Below are positions 37,096-51,400 of a stretch of DNA of 64,000 nt, in pieces. The position numbers and the translations under genes were made by a program. The notes below the pieces were generated by a model. It searched no databases. It saw nothing but the letters and a program-made list of their open reading frames with translations, and was not told the DNA's origin. Positions within the stretch are counted from its first letter, which is position 1. Every line of letters starts with the position of its first letter. This stretch comes from Aphelocoma coerulescens. Its lineage: Eukaryota > Chordata > Aves > Passeriformes > Corvidae. The stretch spans positions 11,631,578-11,695,577 of the forward strand of contig NC_091014.1 of the NCBI RefSeq assembly GCF_041296385.1, in the 5' to 3' direction.

Positions 37096-40000
37096 CAGTG
37101 TATTTTTGGAAGTCTCTGAACTTTACAGTTAAAGATGTGCCAGAAGCATTTAGGGAAAGTTCAGGAGACATGGAGCACTTGATTGCTTGCTTACTGACCC
37201 TCTGGCCTGACAGTGTTAATAAAACTTAGTTTGACAGTCCCCAACTCAATTTAAGAGGATAAAGCTTGCAGTTGCAGGTTGGTTTGTTTCCTCATGGGCT
37301 GCAATATGCTCCTTAGAAACTCTCAGCATTTTTCAAAAATTATTAAAATATATTTTCAGGTTTCTAATAAAGAAAAGCTTTTAAGAATATAATTTTTCCA
37401 GGAATTGGTCCTGGAATAATGTGGGCTGAGTGAGGTTTTAACACCACCAGTGCTGGTGCTGCACTCTGATCACCAGCAGAGTGAGATGGAGGTTGAAGAA
37501 GAAGAGTGGGGAGTGATGGCAGGAGGAAAGCAGAAGTGGACTCTGCTTCAGAATGAGCAGACCCATCAGGAAAGTACTGAGTTGAATTAAAGTGGGAAAG
37601 AACTATTTTATTTTGTTTTTTTCCCCTAGAAAAGAAGTAATGAAAGGCTTTGGTTAGTCTGTCATGGAGTCTAATTTAGTTAATCTTAGTGGGCCACTTA
37701 CCAGCTTCCATGGAAGGAAGAACTGTTAAATCATGTTAAAGATGAATAAAAATTTCTTGTTGCACCAAGTGTTCCACCTTTTCTTTCTGTAATGCTTTCT
37801 GTATTGCTCCTAAGTATTTCCCACAAGGGACTCATTGGCTTGTCAGGAGATTTAGCATTCATGTAACAGTCCAGAAACATAATTGTCTCACAATTTGGTA
37901 TTACAGCAGTATTTTGAAGAGCTTTGTGGGAAGGGCAGAGTTTTGAGGAATAACACAGTGCCTGCTGTCTTCTCATGACAGGGTTTTGCCTCCCTCTGTG
38001 ACCAACCACCCACGCTCCTCCTATGCACGTTTAGCACCTGTGAAGGGCTGAGTGTGTGCTGCTCTTCCACTGTGCCTCTTCCTGCTCTGCACTTCTTTTC
38101 TGAGTGCCTCAGCTGGAATATATTTTAAATATTTAACTTTGCCATTTATAAGTCCAGACCAAAAAGTTTCAATAAATATGAATTTTTATACTGCTAAACA
38201 TAGAAATTTAGTACACTAAACACTGATCTAATTCACATGTGGAGGTATTTTGTGTGGGGAAAAGGTGGAATCTCATTTGAAAAATAATTTCCATTATATT
38301 CCACCCTTGTAGCTATTTTGGGGTAGACACAACACAGACTTTTGGTGTGAGCTAAACCAGCTCTCTTTGTGTTCTAACATAAAGCCCATTAAGCATTTCA
38401 CGGGAGGACTCTTCCAGATTGCAAGGCTGTCCAGCTGTCTGGCCAGGCTCTGTACAACAGGTGTTTAGTTATGATCTCAGTTACATATCTACCAATAGTC
38501 TCTGGTGCTGCCTCTCAGTACTTTGTTTTACCTCAAAATCTAATAGCTTCTACTTGATATCACTATTGATTTTGAGTCCAATGATCATTAATTCCTGTCC
38601 ATAATAAACACAGTGGAAGACCCAGTTCTGAAGCTCATTTGGTTTAAAAAAAAAAAAAAGGCAGTTACTGAGAATGAATTATTATTCTTATTTTAAGAAT
38701 GAAAATCAATAATTAAAAAAATCACAAAGACTAACACATACTTTTTCCATGTTCTTCCTTCTAGCCATCAACATGTTTTACCCAGCAGGTCTAACAAACA
38801 GCCATATGCTCCCTAGTCTCAAGGGAACTAGTTCCAGCTTGAAAATCAATATGTCACTACCAGGCTGTGGCAATAGATGCTTACAGCAGCAGGTTTATAT
38901 AAGCTAATGGTATTCTGTGCAACAGCAGCTCATTTAGATGAAAGGGTTGCCTAGACTCATTCAAATGTTTGGGGCAGCAAAAGATGAATGGTTGTAAAAG
39001 CTGATCAAAATGGTAATTTGTTCACTGATGAGCAGCCTGTCTAAAGTTGCTGCTCTGGAGGTCCTACCAAGGAATACAGTGTACACTGATGCATGAGGTT
39101 ATTTCTGCAAGATGCTTTCATATTTTTAAAGACTGTCACTACCCTATCAGCTGGCATGAAACAATATGGTTTAAATTGCTTTGGGGTTTTTGCACGCATG
39201 AAACATCTACCATTCTGGATTTGGATAATCTGGAAGAAATCTGCAGAAAACCATAATCGTAAATATGTTTGTGAAATTCAGATAGATTTTTACGAAACTG
39301 CCTAGAAATCATCAAGGCCTGGATTTAATGCACTTTGAAAAGAGAAAGGCCTAAAGTTAAGGAGTTTTATAAAAGAATCCTGCCTTCATTTTTTTGGTGG
39401 TTTCTTGGGGAGAACAATAGTAACAGGTCACATGGATCAAAGTTTGTTGAAGCAACTATTTTTTTATATTGTGTGCCATTGCAAAGCCGTTCTCAGTGCT
39501 GTTGGTGACATCCTGCTTGCTTCCACAGAAGAGGTATTAACACCACTGCTGCTAATACATCCTGCCCTAGTGTCTTTCAGAGGAGTTAAAATACTCTTCC
39601 AGTGCAGTGTATCACTGCCTCTTTCAGAGCAATTGCAAGCATTCTTCAATGCCAAATGCAGAAGAAGATGCAGACATGTACATTGTTAAAGATGTGTCCA
39701 AGTTTCCTTTCTTTTCATGTGCTGTAAGGTAATGCTCAGTCTCATTTCTTTCTCTTTCTTGGAATGACCACAGTGTGGTTTTTCACTTAAAATATGTGTT
39801 TGAGTTATCAAAGACAGGAGCAGGGTTTTGGCTAGAAAATACAAGTTCATCAGGTCAACCAAGACTGCTATCCTCTCTTTATTAATGATGACCAACAAGA
39901 TATCCAGACTTCCAGATTTTATCGGGTAGTACATAGCCCATTTTGTGGAAACTACTTCTCATTTCCATCAATACCTTTTCAAGATAAGTTGCCTCTCTAG

Positions 40001-43000
40001 ATTTGCTTCCATCTAAAACTGGATGTCTTGAGGCAGTCCTTTCCACTCCTTTTCTGTTATTTAGGATAGAATAACTTGTCTGAATAATTCACATAAACAC
40101 ATTAGATTTTGCTTGAATTCAGCTCTAGAACTGAGTGAAATTTTGTGCAGGGGTAAGGAAAGTACTTCCTAATTGTTTCTGTTTAATTCTTACATGCATG
40201 GTTTGTGGGGGCTTATTTTAAAAGTGTTGAAACACATAAGCCAGTGTATATCTTAATCTCTTGTTCAGACATGGTGTTCTTAGCTTAAATAACTAGTTAA
40301 AAAGAGCTATTTAACAGTTCTTTGTAACTTGTGGGAGCAAGAGCTTTCCCTGTTGAGCTTTTAAAATCTAACTAAGCTGTATTTTGGTGATGTAGGGTAA
40401 ATCTCTCTGTTTATTTGTTTCAAACTCTTCCACTCATAAATATATGTTTTGCATATACTTACGAGTGAAGTTTCATCAAAAGGACATGTGGCCTCTTGTT
40501 TGCAGATTTACAGGCTGCATCAAAGGAGATTATAAATACACTGAAAATTTCCTCTAGCAAGGAACAAAACCACCAGGTTATTTGTGCACTATGCATGTTC
40601 ATAGCCAACTTCAAAGGTTTTAGTTACCTTACCTCTGAGCTGCGGAATCTCTCTTGTAATGCATGAGGAGGTCAAGAACTCCTACAGACATACAGACATC
40701 AGCCTGGCAGACTAAACCTGGTGTGGCAATTCAATGTACACATTAGTGTGTTTCTTTTTGTCTGAACAATGGTCTGAAGCCCTGTAAAATACTGAGAAAA
40801 CTTCACTTTTGGCATCTTTTAAAAATCAGATCCACTGTCCCTTAAATTCAGTTGAAAGATTCCCATGACCTAAACAGAGCTGTGTAGGCTCTTTCCTCAG
40901 AGGGAGCCTGTCTGCATTCTCCGATAGGATCCCAGGTTGGATAAGAAGTGAAAAACTGACAAACTGTATTATCAAATATCAGAAAGGATAAGAGCTTGTG
41001 AAATGTGAAGCCTTTCCATATATTAGGTCAGCTATTCACAGAGCTCCCTCTTCGCATCAGCCTGGAAATAGAACTGATGAGTGAGCATGGGTGAGAATCA
41101 GACTCATCACAATAGTCTTCAAAAAACCCAACCGTGTGAAGAGAGCATTAGTGAAGGAGCAGGTCAATCACTAAAAAACCAGAAAATAGCCAGCCTAAAT
41201 TTAACTCAGCTGCTTTGTGATCGTGTATTATGAAATTACCATTCCAGTTTTTTGCATCTTTGGAATTAATAAAGGCCTGAGATAGGATTCCTGTCTGGGG
41301 ATCCCTGCCATCATTTGCAGAAGGTACAAAGTGGAAGAAAAACACTTCAACTCAATGTTTTTGAGGAAATTGAGTCTTCTCCTTGCCTGTTCCACAGTTT
41401 TCATTGACAATTCTAGACCAGTCAATTAAGTAGTGTTTTCAGATGGTCACAAAAGGCCTTCAGCAGGGCTGAGATTTCTGTTTGATTGTGAAGTGCCAAA
41501 CACCTAAACTTTCTATTTTCCATCTATAAGTTACTAGACATGTTATAGTAGTAAATAAGATTTCTAAAGACACTCAGATGCTAATTTGAGCAACATTGAA
41601 AAATGTTTAATTCCCAGGGGAATTAAGAATATTGTTTTCAGGAGAGGTCAGATGATTCCTAGAACGGAGGAATGAAGATGAAAAAAAAAAAAAATTGCTT
41701 CAAGGTTATTCAATGCATTGAAGGAGTTAATTGGAGTACTAAGGAAAAATGTGCTGATATAATTAAAGAAACATGTTACAATTCATGGTATTATAATTCA
41801 CAATAACATAGAAGTCAAATTAGATTTTATTCAGGCAGTTTTCATCTCCTGAGTGCTTGAATTTGCAGCGTTAGTTTTCTTTCAAAGTAAAGCTGAATGA
41901 ATTAATAAAAAGCTTAACAAGAGTGTTTTGAAAGCATTCTGAGTGCTTCCTTCCTCTTCTGCTGGAATTCTACCATCATACTCCTGCTCATAAAAGTCGT
42001 AAACCATATATGATTTTTGAGGTCATTCAGTTCTCTCCCACTTAAGTGGCAGTGGCACTGAGATGACCCTTGTTGATGAAACCCAGAGGAGAAATCACTT
42101 TTAACCATAGTGCAGCCTCCCTTGTGGTGTTACACATTGTATTTGATGGGTGTTCCCTCCATATACTGCCTGACCTCATGTTGGGAGGTAAGGTAAAAGG
42201 TGTAAGATAATTTACTGTAAGCCTGATTCTGAATTGTGCAAGTACTGCAAAGATTTCTTTTTATCCTGCAGGTTTGAAATGAGTAAGAAATATAAGTGAA
42301 AAGTACAATATATCTGTATATTCTGTAGCTGACTGAAATGGGAGTAAATATAAAAATATAACAATATATAAAAACCTATTGTGGTTGCAAGTTTAACAGT
42401 TCAGTGTGACAGAAGAGAGAAACACTGTTCTTAAAAAGATATTTATGCCAGCTGGATAATTTTAAATGTGAGGCTGATTATCCTAGACAAATTTAAGGGA
42501 AGTGCAAGTTCCTCAGTTCCAAGGCTATGGTTGTACTAACAAATGTAACTTTCTAGGAGCTTTCCTGGATACTAACGCCATGGAGCATGAAACAGCCCAA
42601 GTCTCCACTAAAAATTACCTTTTGTAATCCTTTTGTCTCCAAAAGCAGGGAGTCTGCATCCAAAGCATTTGGTGGTAATCATACATCCTGGAAATTTCCA
42701 TCCTTAACCAGACCTCACTATTTTGTTGGGAAAGTGCTACCAAGTAAAGCCAGGTTCCAGTTATCGCTGTTCAACACTACAGATTTGTGTCTTCAGTGTT
42801 ACATAATAAGGACTTTCTCTTACTGGCTAAGTGCAGCATTAGTGAGTTTTTTCAAGAGCCCTTCAAGGATGATAATATCCAAGCGGGTCAGAGCATGGTG
42901 GATCAGCAAAGATGAGGCTGCTCTTTGCAGAGGTAAAGAGATGGTTTGAAAAAGTACAGACATGTCAAAACCATGGGAACCAAAGAGCTTCCAAATTGAC

Positions 43001-43439
43001 TAAAATGCTGCGGAGGTCAGTTTAAATGCTTTGGAAGGATAAAGATGTGGATTGAATCAAGGAAAGTAGATTTATAAGGACTAAAGTAGATTTTAGTCTG
43101 ATCCAGATTCCTTCCTTGATAGTGATTGCTTTCATGGATGTGAGGAAGAGCACCCATTACAACTTGACTTGACATTGTCCCATTTCAAATTCATTAAAGT
43201 AAACTATGGAATTAAGGTGTAGATTAATTTAATGTATGCTTAGTAGGTGGAAAATAATTTAAGAATTCTGTTTTGCTGTCAAACTGGAAAGCCTTCTCTA
43301 GTGTGATTACAGAGTGACTGTCTGGAATCTATTTCTATTATGCATTTTTCAGCAGCAGTTTGGGTGATGGAATAGAATTTCCACATTTGAACATGAGAGT
43401 AAGCTGGAGGAATTTCAAGATTTTTGGAAGATAAGGTCA

Positions 43440-44065
43440 GAGCTCAAAATAATTTCACTTAGTTGAAAAATGGTCTGAAATCAATAAATTTAAATTCAAC
43501 AAGGAGAACTGCAAAGTCTGTGTATGCAGTTAAGGAGAGGACATTAAATGGTCAAATAAAAAAAAGGAAGAAAATTGTGCAGCAACATCACAGAACTGGG
43601 GTTAGAACTGGATTTACCCTACCTTACAGACTAAGAAATGAACAGCATAAGTGTGTCAAATAAATTTATGGAAATGTCCATGTCAGGAACAGGAGGCAAT
43701 TACTCTACTTCACACTGATGAGTGCCGTTGTGGTCACTGCATTTAGCAAGATGTAGACAAAGCAAAGTCTGGAGGACAGCGGCAGGGCTGATAAAAGGTA
43801 TAACAGATACGACCTGCAAGGAAAGCCTGAAATAACTGGGTTTGTTTAGTCTGGAAAGAAGAAGACTCATGGTGTGGGAGAAGGGAACTTGATAAGAGTC
43901 TTCAAAACTGTTACATCCACGGGGGTTATCAGTTGCTCCCCAGATCCATGCAGGACAAGACAGGCAGCTACTGACTAAATTTGTAGTAGGGATTCAAAAG
44001 AAAAACTTCACTGGGCAGACTTAAACAAAGGTTGTATTGGAAGAATGAGAGTGATATTCTGCAGA
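43440..44065 (+). mobile_element. Old, diverged CR1/L3-like LINE fragment
   Basis: Several words track the CR1 tail in sense order: AAATTCAACAAGGAGAACTGCAAAGT (from 43493), AAGATGTAGACAAAGC...TCTGGAGGACAG (43750-43780), GGGCTGATAAAAGG, GGGTTTGTTTAGTCTGGAAAGAAGAAG (43838-43864), and AGGGATTCAAAAGAAAAAC. Divergence is high and the reading frame is broken throughout, so the copy is ancient. The plus frame at 43463-43663 is repeat-derived. Confidence 0.75.
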
Positions 44066-45115
44066 GAATTACACACTTACCAGAACCTATCTAAATATAT
44101 TAATCCTTTTTCAGCTTAGCAGGATGGTATAATAACGTTGTGATCCTTACCAACTCTGCTTCTCCATTTTGATTTGGTCCATTACATTAGCTTCCTTGTT
44201 TGTGGTAAAATAAATAAAACATGCAATTCTTGCCTTCACTGAAACACAAATTAGTCAAGTAATTGGCAGTAATCCACAACTTTTAACACATTTTAATGAA
44301 AACTTACTTCTCCAGTAGTTTCTTAGAAGAGGAAAAGATGTTGGTGTTTGGTGGTAATGAATTATATTTTCCATATATCAGCATTTAATAACTTAATATT
44401 TAATGTTATTGATATATTTCACACATTTCTGTATATTTCATATATTCTATATATTTCTGTAATAAAGTTATCTCCTTTTCATGGTCTTTCCAGCACAGTA
44501 TGCTAGGATTTATAGACTGCTTATAAAAAACTGAAATGTGTAGAAGCCAGCATCCACACAAACTTCCAAATGAACCCTTTCCCCCAAAATGGTAGTAGTG
44601 GTCATAATTTTTGGGTCTAGTATGAATTTCATTTTTCAAAATGAAAATGAGCAAATCTAAATGTACTGTCTGGGATCCATAAAATAATACAATATTTTGT
44701 CACTGGCTTCAGTGGAAATAAGACAGTTTTTTAATAGGCTAAAGGTGGCTTCAAAATCCACTTTTCAGTTGCTTTTGCAAAATTGCATGTTTCCTGATAC
44801 CGCTCTGGGATGGCTGCCATCTCTGAGTGATGCCATCATTTGGGTTGTGGTGCATAGTGTTACAAGCCTGGCATTTCCCACATTTTTCATTCATGTTTCC
44901 TCTTTCACAATTTTCTCACCCTTTTTTTCTTTTTTTCCATGTCATACTTTGCTGAGTTGAGTTTCCCGTACTGAAGATGTCTATTAACATTTCTGAAATC
45001 CTTGTAGGGATGCCCCATGTTCTTACCCTAACTCTGACTGAGTGAGAAGTTTAAATGGAATGGCATGGTATGCTCAAAGAAAATACAAGCCAGGCTATTG
45101 GAATGAGCCATATAG
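44066..45115. other. Intron 2 segment before the AAAGG array
   Basis: AT-rich unique sequence with a TATATTTC-type low-complexity stretch (about 44408-44460). No gene is supported. Confidence 0.6.
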
Positions 45116-45434
45116 AAAGGAAAGGAAAGGAAAGGAAAGGAAAGGAAAGGAAAGGAAAGGAAAGGAAAGGAAAGGAAAGGAAAGGAAAGGAAAGGAAAGG
45201 AAAGGAAAGGAAAGGAAAGGAAAGGAAAGGAAAGGAAAGGAAAGGAAAGGAAAGGAAAGGAAAGGAAAGGAAAGGAAAGGAAAGGAAAGGAAAGGAAAGG
45301 AAAGGAAAGGAAAGGAAAGGAAAGGAAAGGAAAGGAAAGGAAAGGAAAGGAAAGGAAAGGAAAGGAAAGGAAAGGAAAGGAAAGGAAAGGAAAGGAAAGG
45401 AAAGGAAAGGAAAGGAAAGGAAAGGAAAGGAAAG
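45116..45434 (+). repeat. (AAAGG)n pentanucleotide array, about 64 pure copies
   Basis: The array is 319 bases of AAAGG with no interruption that I can see, starting after CCATATAG and ending AAAGATG. All frames through it are open and translate to KERKG- or SFPFL-type repeats, so the 130-150 codon frames here are artefacts. It lies on the sense strand of SEMA3C intron 2, making the transcript purine-only at this point and the DNA a long polypurine/polypyrimidine mirror-like tract. Its exact length could be affected by assembly. Confidence 0.98.
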
Positions 45435-48400
45435 ATGTAAATCGAAATATGTGACTCCATTGTTACTGCCAATAGGTTTTGACATAGCAGTTCTCTTGGT
45501 TTTGTGATTTTGACCTTGCTTTTGTGCATTAGAGTGTGCTTTGTGATCTCGAGCGTGCGCTCACCTTTAGTTGCTGCTGGCTGCTTCTGGAGTGCCTTTG
45601 GTCATCAATATTAAATGAACTTTAGTTTTGAACTCCCGTAGATGCATTTGTAAAATTGTGCCAGTCCAACTTTAACACTGGAAGCGAGGTATAGTGACCT
45701 GTGAGCTCTCTGGGCACATTCAGCAAAGGCAGCAGACACCAGCACCCTGAGGGAAAAAGAAGGAAGCAGAGGCTGGTGAGGATGGAGCCACAGAGCTTTG
45801 AGGGTGAATAAAAGTGTAGTGACAAAGGGTAGAAGAGAAACAGAGTGCAGCATATGAAGGAAGAAACAGAAATTTTGCACCCTGGCTTCATCTGAAGCTC
45901 ATGAATTCATGTGGATTCTGCAGTTCTTCCTAAAATGAGTGACATTATCAGATTTTGGATCCTAGCTGTATGTATTAGTATTCTGCAAATGAGTAGATGA
46001 GCAGCCTCATTTTGCTACATAGTGAATATGCTCTTCTGAAAAGTGTACCATAAATGAAGTGGATTGATCACATTTTTCATCTGGGAAGTGCAAAGAAAAA
46101 TAGCTTAATTTTGTGTTATTCACCCCTTTCACCCTTAAATGGGGTTGTTGCAATTGCTATTTAGCTAGAACTGCAACCAGAAGATTCTTCTGTTGCTTGT
46201 ATACCCTATATATGGAAAAGAAATTTTTTGCCTTAATGTACTAGGTCTTCAAACAAACAAATCATGAGCAATGAAATCCAGGAAAATAATTTTTACTCTA
46301 AAGTCTGTAGTGGCATTTTGGTAGTATTTCAAAGGATATAACTTTTACAAATAACAGTCATCAATAGTTATAAATAGTTATATTATACAACAGGTTGTGA
46401 AATTATACTACACATTTGCATCAAACATATGGATGTACAACCAAAAATTAATTATTTGGTTCAGTGAAGTTGTCTTGAAAGGCCACAGAAGTGTGGCTGG
46501 TATTTACCAACTGGTTGCATATGACTTCTTCACACATGCCAATAGTGCCTAAGTGACCTTCCCTGCCAAGAGCTGAGCTAGCGTAGCCTAGATCTGCCAA
46601 GATTTGAAGAGAAATACTACAATACTACAGGAGGCATTAAGCCAACCTAGCTCACATATATGCAGAGTATATTTGTGTGAAAGTGTTACTGCACCCATAC
46701 GTTAAACTAGAAAATTACAACTTTTTAGGGCAAGATTGGTTTGAATTAGTGATATACACAGGATGCAGAGGAGTAACTAAACAACTGATGAAGCTGATTT
46801 TGAAAGAATGAGCCAAGGTGAGCCACCATTCCTCATTGAGCAGCAGTAGAAAGGAAGGACAGGAAGGATTTGAGAGCTTCTGGCTAAGGTCAGAACTTGA
46901 TCTTTTGTAGTTAGGGTTTGCTTTTTATTTGAGGTTCACCGTGAATGTTTTGCTTGGACTGAGCCATCCATGCTGCCACACCTGAGGTAAGCACAGCAGA
47001 ACTGGAAGCTGGATGTGTTTATCATGTTGGATTGATGTGATTCATTATGCTGATAAAGAAAAAGAAAGGCCACAGGGAGCAAATAATAGTTATTTGGCTT
47101 TAGCTCATAGAAGTGTAAAGTAAATGCTGCGTGTGGCTAAAACATTAGTGAGTTAAAAACAGTGCTGAATCTGCACAAAGGGGAGGAATCCCCAGTGTAA
47201 GCTCTAAATGCATTTTTTTGATCGATCATATATTTGTGAAGGTCAGCCTTACCTCGCACGTATGACAAACCCATTTGCCTGTTAGCATTTCTTATCAACT
47301 ATTCCCACAAGGAAAGATGAATATTTGATATGTTGAATGTATACAGTATCTGTTTTGTGGTGAGATTCCAGCTGTAAAATCAGTCAATATTTCCATGATT
47401 AAATACTAGGAACGGAGGGGGAATGCATTTCTTTGACTGTTTGAAACAAAAGCCATAGTTCTGATGAGTGTTACATACAGTTTGGTTCCAGGATGCATCC
47501 CTGGAACTGAGACTTGAATGCACCTCTAAAAAGTACTGATATATAGGGAAGCTCTGAAGTATGCTCTTGCAATTATGAATGTAGGTGCCAGACTGCAGTT
47601 ACCCATGGGGAGGAAAGGCTTCTATATTGAGAGTGTTCAGCTCTTTAAAGCAGCATCATTTTTTTTGATGTCTCAGTCCTCTGCTGTGCTCCAGAAAAAC
47701 TCAAGGTTTTCCCATCAATAGCTAAAGATTTCTAGATTATGTCAGAAATTATTTTTGCACTGAAAAAGGCAGCAGGTTACAGGCCTTGTACTTCCAGGTG
47801 GGTTGATGCTTTTAAAAAGAGCATAAACATCATAATATAGTGATATGCTGCATACTATACTCTTAGGGATAAGTGATGATTTCTGTCTGCTTGACTTTTA
47901 AGTGTAAAGATATGCATGAAAGTCTATCAACATGATATTTAAGATATTGACGTAATTTTTGGGATAGCAAAATTACTTGGCAGTAAGGCAGAATGGATAA
48001 GGAGATGGTAAAGTGGGAATGTATGGACATTGAACTGAACTTCTGGTTGTGCAAGTATTTGAAAATGATTTACTGGAAGGCAGCAATGGCCTTAAGGATT
48101 CGTAATTGTTTTCGTTACAGTGGGGTTAAATCAACTATGTCTTCAACATTTGTGTGCCTAAGTGTTCTGTTCTATAGCTATAAGGTGAAATCTTTCTGAA
48201 ATGTACCTGTGACTGCAGCTGTGCTTTCTGGTCTCACTGGCTCCTCTGCTGTCTAAATGCCTTGATACAGCTTTGTAACTGTTCACTTTTCATACCATTT
48301 AAAAGAAAAATTGTTCCTTTAAATAACAGTGCCTCATTTGTCTTGCAATTGAAATTGTAGGTAACAGTGAGGTTACCACCTGCTGAGACAATAAAATCTT

Positions 48401-51400
48401 TGATGACACAGTGTCTCAGTAGACTGGGGAGGTGGGGAGAAATGTTTGCTGCACTTCAGAGACTACGGTTTTGTTCACAGCCTGCTGGTTTGGATTAGAG
48501 TCAGAGATGAGTTTCCAAGTCAGCATGTCCAGCATGCTGCCAGAAAGTTGTTCTTGGAGCTGCTGCTTCTTTGTAAAATGCAGAGGGAACCAAAAAGGAA
48601 AAAAAAAAAAGAAAAAAGAAAAAGGAAAGGAGGAATGGCTACTGGCAGCTTTTCACTCCTACATTTAAGGATGTTGTAGAGAAACAACCAATACTGTCTG
48701 GACATTGATGCGCTGAGGACTGGGTGGGCAGTGTGTTTTCTCACTTCTGATTGATTTTGTTGTTATTACGGCAGTGCTAGAAAAGAGAGTTTTCACTGAG
48801 TCTAGCAGCACAGCAGCATGTGTTTAATATGTGAATGAAGCAGTAGTTCTAGCTTTTATATAAAACATAGTGGAAAGTTTATTATATATTTTACTGGTTT
48901 ATATTTACCCTCAAAAGGAAAACACTGGTTTAGAAATTATAAAATGTATTTTCCCATAAGTAGATGAACATTTTTACATTTTCTATAAAGAAGGGTGAAT
49001 GAAACCATTACACTTACAGGGATTTAGTCAGCCTACACAACAAAAGTATGTAAAGAATTTCAACACAGTGGTTGTTTGTAAGATATTTAGACCTGTTCTA
49101 CTGACTCAAAAACTTGAATGGTAGCAACAGTAATAATATTTAGCATTTTAATAGTGTTTTTCAAGAAGGAAGCATCAAAAGCTTTGCAAGGCACATGATC
49201 CAGTAGGTAAACTGAAGGATAGAGAATTTGTCTTGATTGTCCAGGTTCAAGAGAACCTACATAACTGCTTTAGACACAGGCATGAGCAGGATACAGCACC
49301 CTCACTGCTTTTCTGAAAGTGTTACATACCCTGATCAAGGTTTTAGTATTTAAGCAAGCAAAATTACATTTCTGCCAGTTTTGCCTGGATCTGTTTTGGC
49401 AGAAGGCTGACCAAGCAGCTGTGGTGCCTCCTGCAGAGGGAGGTTCACCTTCCTTCTGCCTAACAAGCTTTGAGCAAGTACCTTGTCTCCTGTCTGTGAT
49501 TTCCCATCAGTGGACCAGCATTGATGCCATGTCACAGATACATTGTGAGAATAAAGACACCTACAAATTTGACTTGTATTGTGGTAACATAGGCATGTAA
49601 GACAGAACAAGAACATCATTTATTATTGTGTATGCCTGGACTTAGAGTCATTTCAACAGGGATTCAGTAATACAAAGTCTGGGTCAGTGCAGTCCACAGA
49701 GAGTGCATAATCAAGACTTAATTTCCATTATTTACTTTCATCTTAAGGCTTATATAGTTATGCTTTATATAAATATCTAAAGGGAATTCCAGTTCTAAAT
49801 TTCACTCTGCTGATCACTTATCAAGTGAGTTCTTGTATACTCATGCACAAGTTGTTAGAGAAACACAGCATGTATTGGAAGAGAGGGAACAGTTTACAGT
49901 TTATTTACTTAGTGTTTCATATAGTCCTACCATAATTCTTAGATGAAGATTTCTAAAATACTAGCAGTTGTAAAGCAACCATTTTGATACTGTCCCTGTA
50001 TTCTTTGTCATTTAAAAACTCTTCCCCGAGAAATAAAAAAGCATGAAAATATTACATTACTCATCCAGCTTTTTTACTATTGTACTATTCTTTAAGAGTT
50101 CTGCATCCTCAGTTTGCAACCTTAAATGGAATTACTGCATTTGCTAATTGTAACTAAGAACATGCTTAAAACAAAATTCCTTTTCTGTATTTGGCATTAC
50201 TTCTTACCCTTTTTATTTTGTAAATTTTGTCAGAGCCTACAGGACCATACATATTTGTGAAACACAGTATACTGTATGCCTATATTTTTAAATGACATTA
50301 TCTTTTTTCTGAAAGTACGAGAGGGTGGGGCACTCAGAAGCAATTATGGCCTGACAGGACAAATCTTACTGAAAGTATGGGGTGTTGCTAAACCTTTTAG
50401 ATGGAAAATTCCTCTCATACTTTTCACATTACAGCAGTGAAATCTGTGTAATTATTCCAACCAGCAGATATGCAATGTGAATCACAAAGAAAACAAGATC
50501 AGAGTAATATAAAGCTATAAATATATTGAAAGGGGAACTTTACCATCTTTTTGCTTACAGCAAACATATTTTTTTCTTGGAAGCAGCAGAAAGAAAAGCA
50601 GTGGGGCTTCTTGATGTCAGCAAGTGTGCTCTTTGAAGTCCTTGAAGGTGCAAAGCAATGAAGAAAATTAATTCCAATCCAATAGCAGGAAAGGGAATGG
50701 TGATGTTCCAGAAAACAAAACCTTTTCCTTGCTCACCTGGGTGATGAAGCTACCTATAAAAATGTTCTCTCATGCATTTTAGGTGAGATCTGTTCTCTTA
50801 CAGAATTCAGTTTGCTCCATGGGCCAGTGCTTGAGGTGCCGGCTGGCAGCTAAATGGACAGAGGAACCCGCTGGTTTCCTTGCTCAGAGGTCTGTGATAA
50901 GCCTCTGCATCACAGGGAGCCTTGGAGGAGGATAAACTTAGTGCACAGCCATGGTTTGTTTATAAAAACAAGTCCTGGCAGAGAGTGTTAGCAGCCTTAG
51001 AACAGAGGCTGTCAGATCTTTTGCTATCTTGTTATCTTTTATCTTCTGTCTGGGGATTGCAGTGCCTTCTGCTGTGTCCTGGTGTGCACAACTCTTACTT
51101 CAGGCATTGTCATAGCTAGAGAAAGGCTTTTGTTATTGTAACCTTGGATTTCTTGACTTGGTTAACTAACCTGGAAATGAAGCTTTTCATGCCATCTGCA
51201 TCATGTCAGCAAAGTAATCTTCAGCTTAGACAGCAGCTGGGCATGGTTTTTCCTGACAGATGGCATGCTGTCATCTCTTTAGCAGCTGTTTGGACATGGC
51301 TGTGTGTCAACGCCACCATGATATAATCATTGTATCCTGTGAAGGAAGCCCAATGTGACCCTTAAGGCACTTGGCATCGTGCTGTTGGTGGCATATTTTG

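Larger units (their letters stand above)
27305..43439. other. Intron 2 central segment
   Basis: About 16 kb without a supported gene. It contains a G-rich tract (28752-28817), a tiny CpG-dense word (34232-34246), a GC-rich pocket (36840-37095), and ordinary A/T runs. The longest frame (35920-36405, minus, 161 codons) is AT-rich with no domain and fits chance. No CR1 remnant was evident to me here, though heavily decayed copies would escape reading by eye. Confidence 0.55.

Noticed and set aside
43463..43663. 66-codon Lys/Arg-rich plus-strand ORF
   Set aside because: It lies within an old CR1-like fragment whose 3' region is normally non-coding.
45042..45529. Four overlapping 130-150 codon ORFs on both strands
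   Set aside because: They are translations of the AAAGG microsatellite, which lacks stop codons in all frames.
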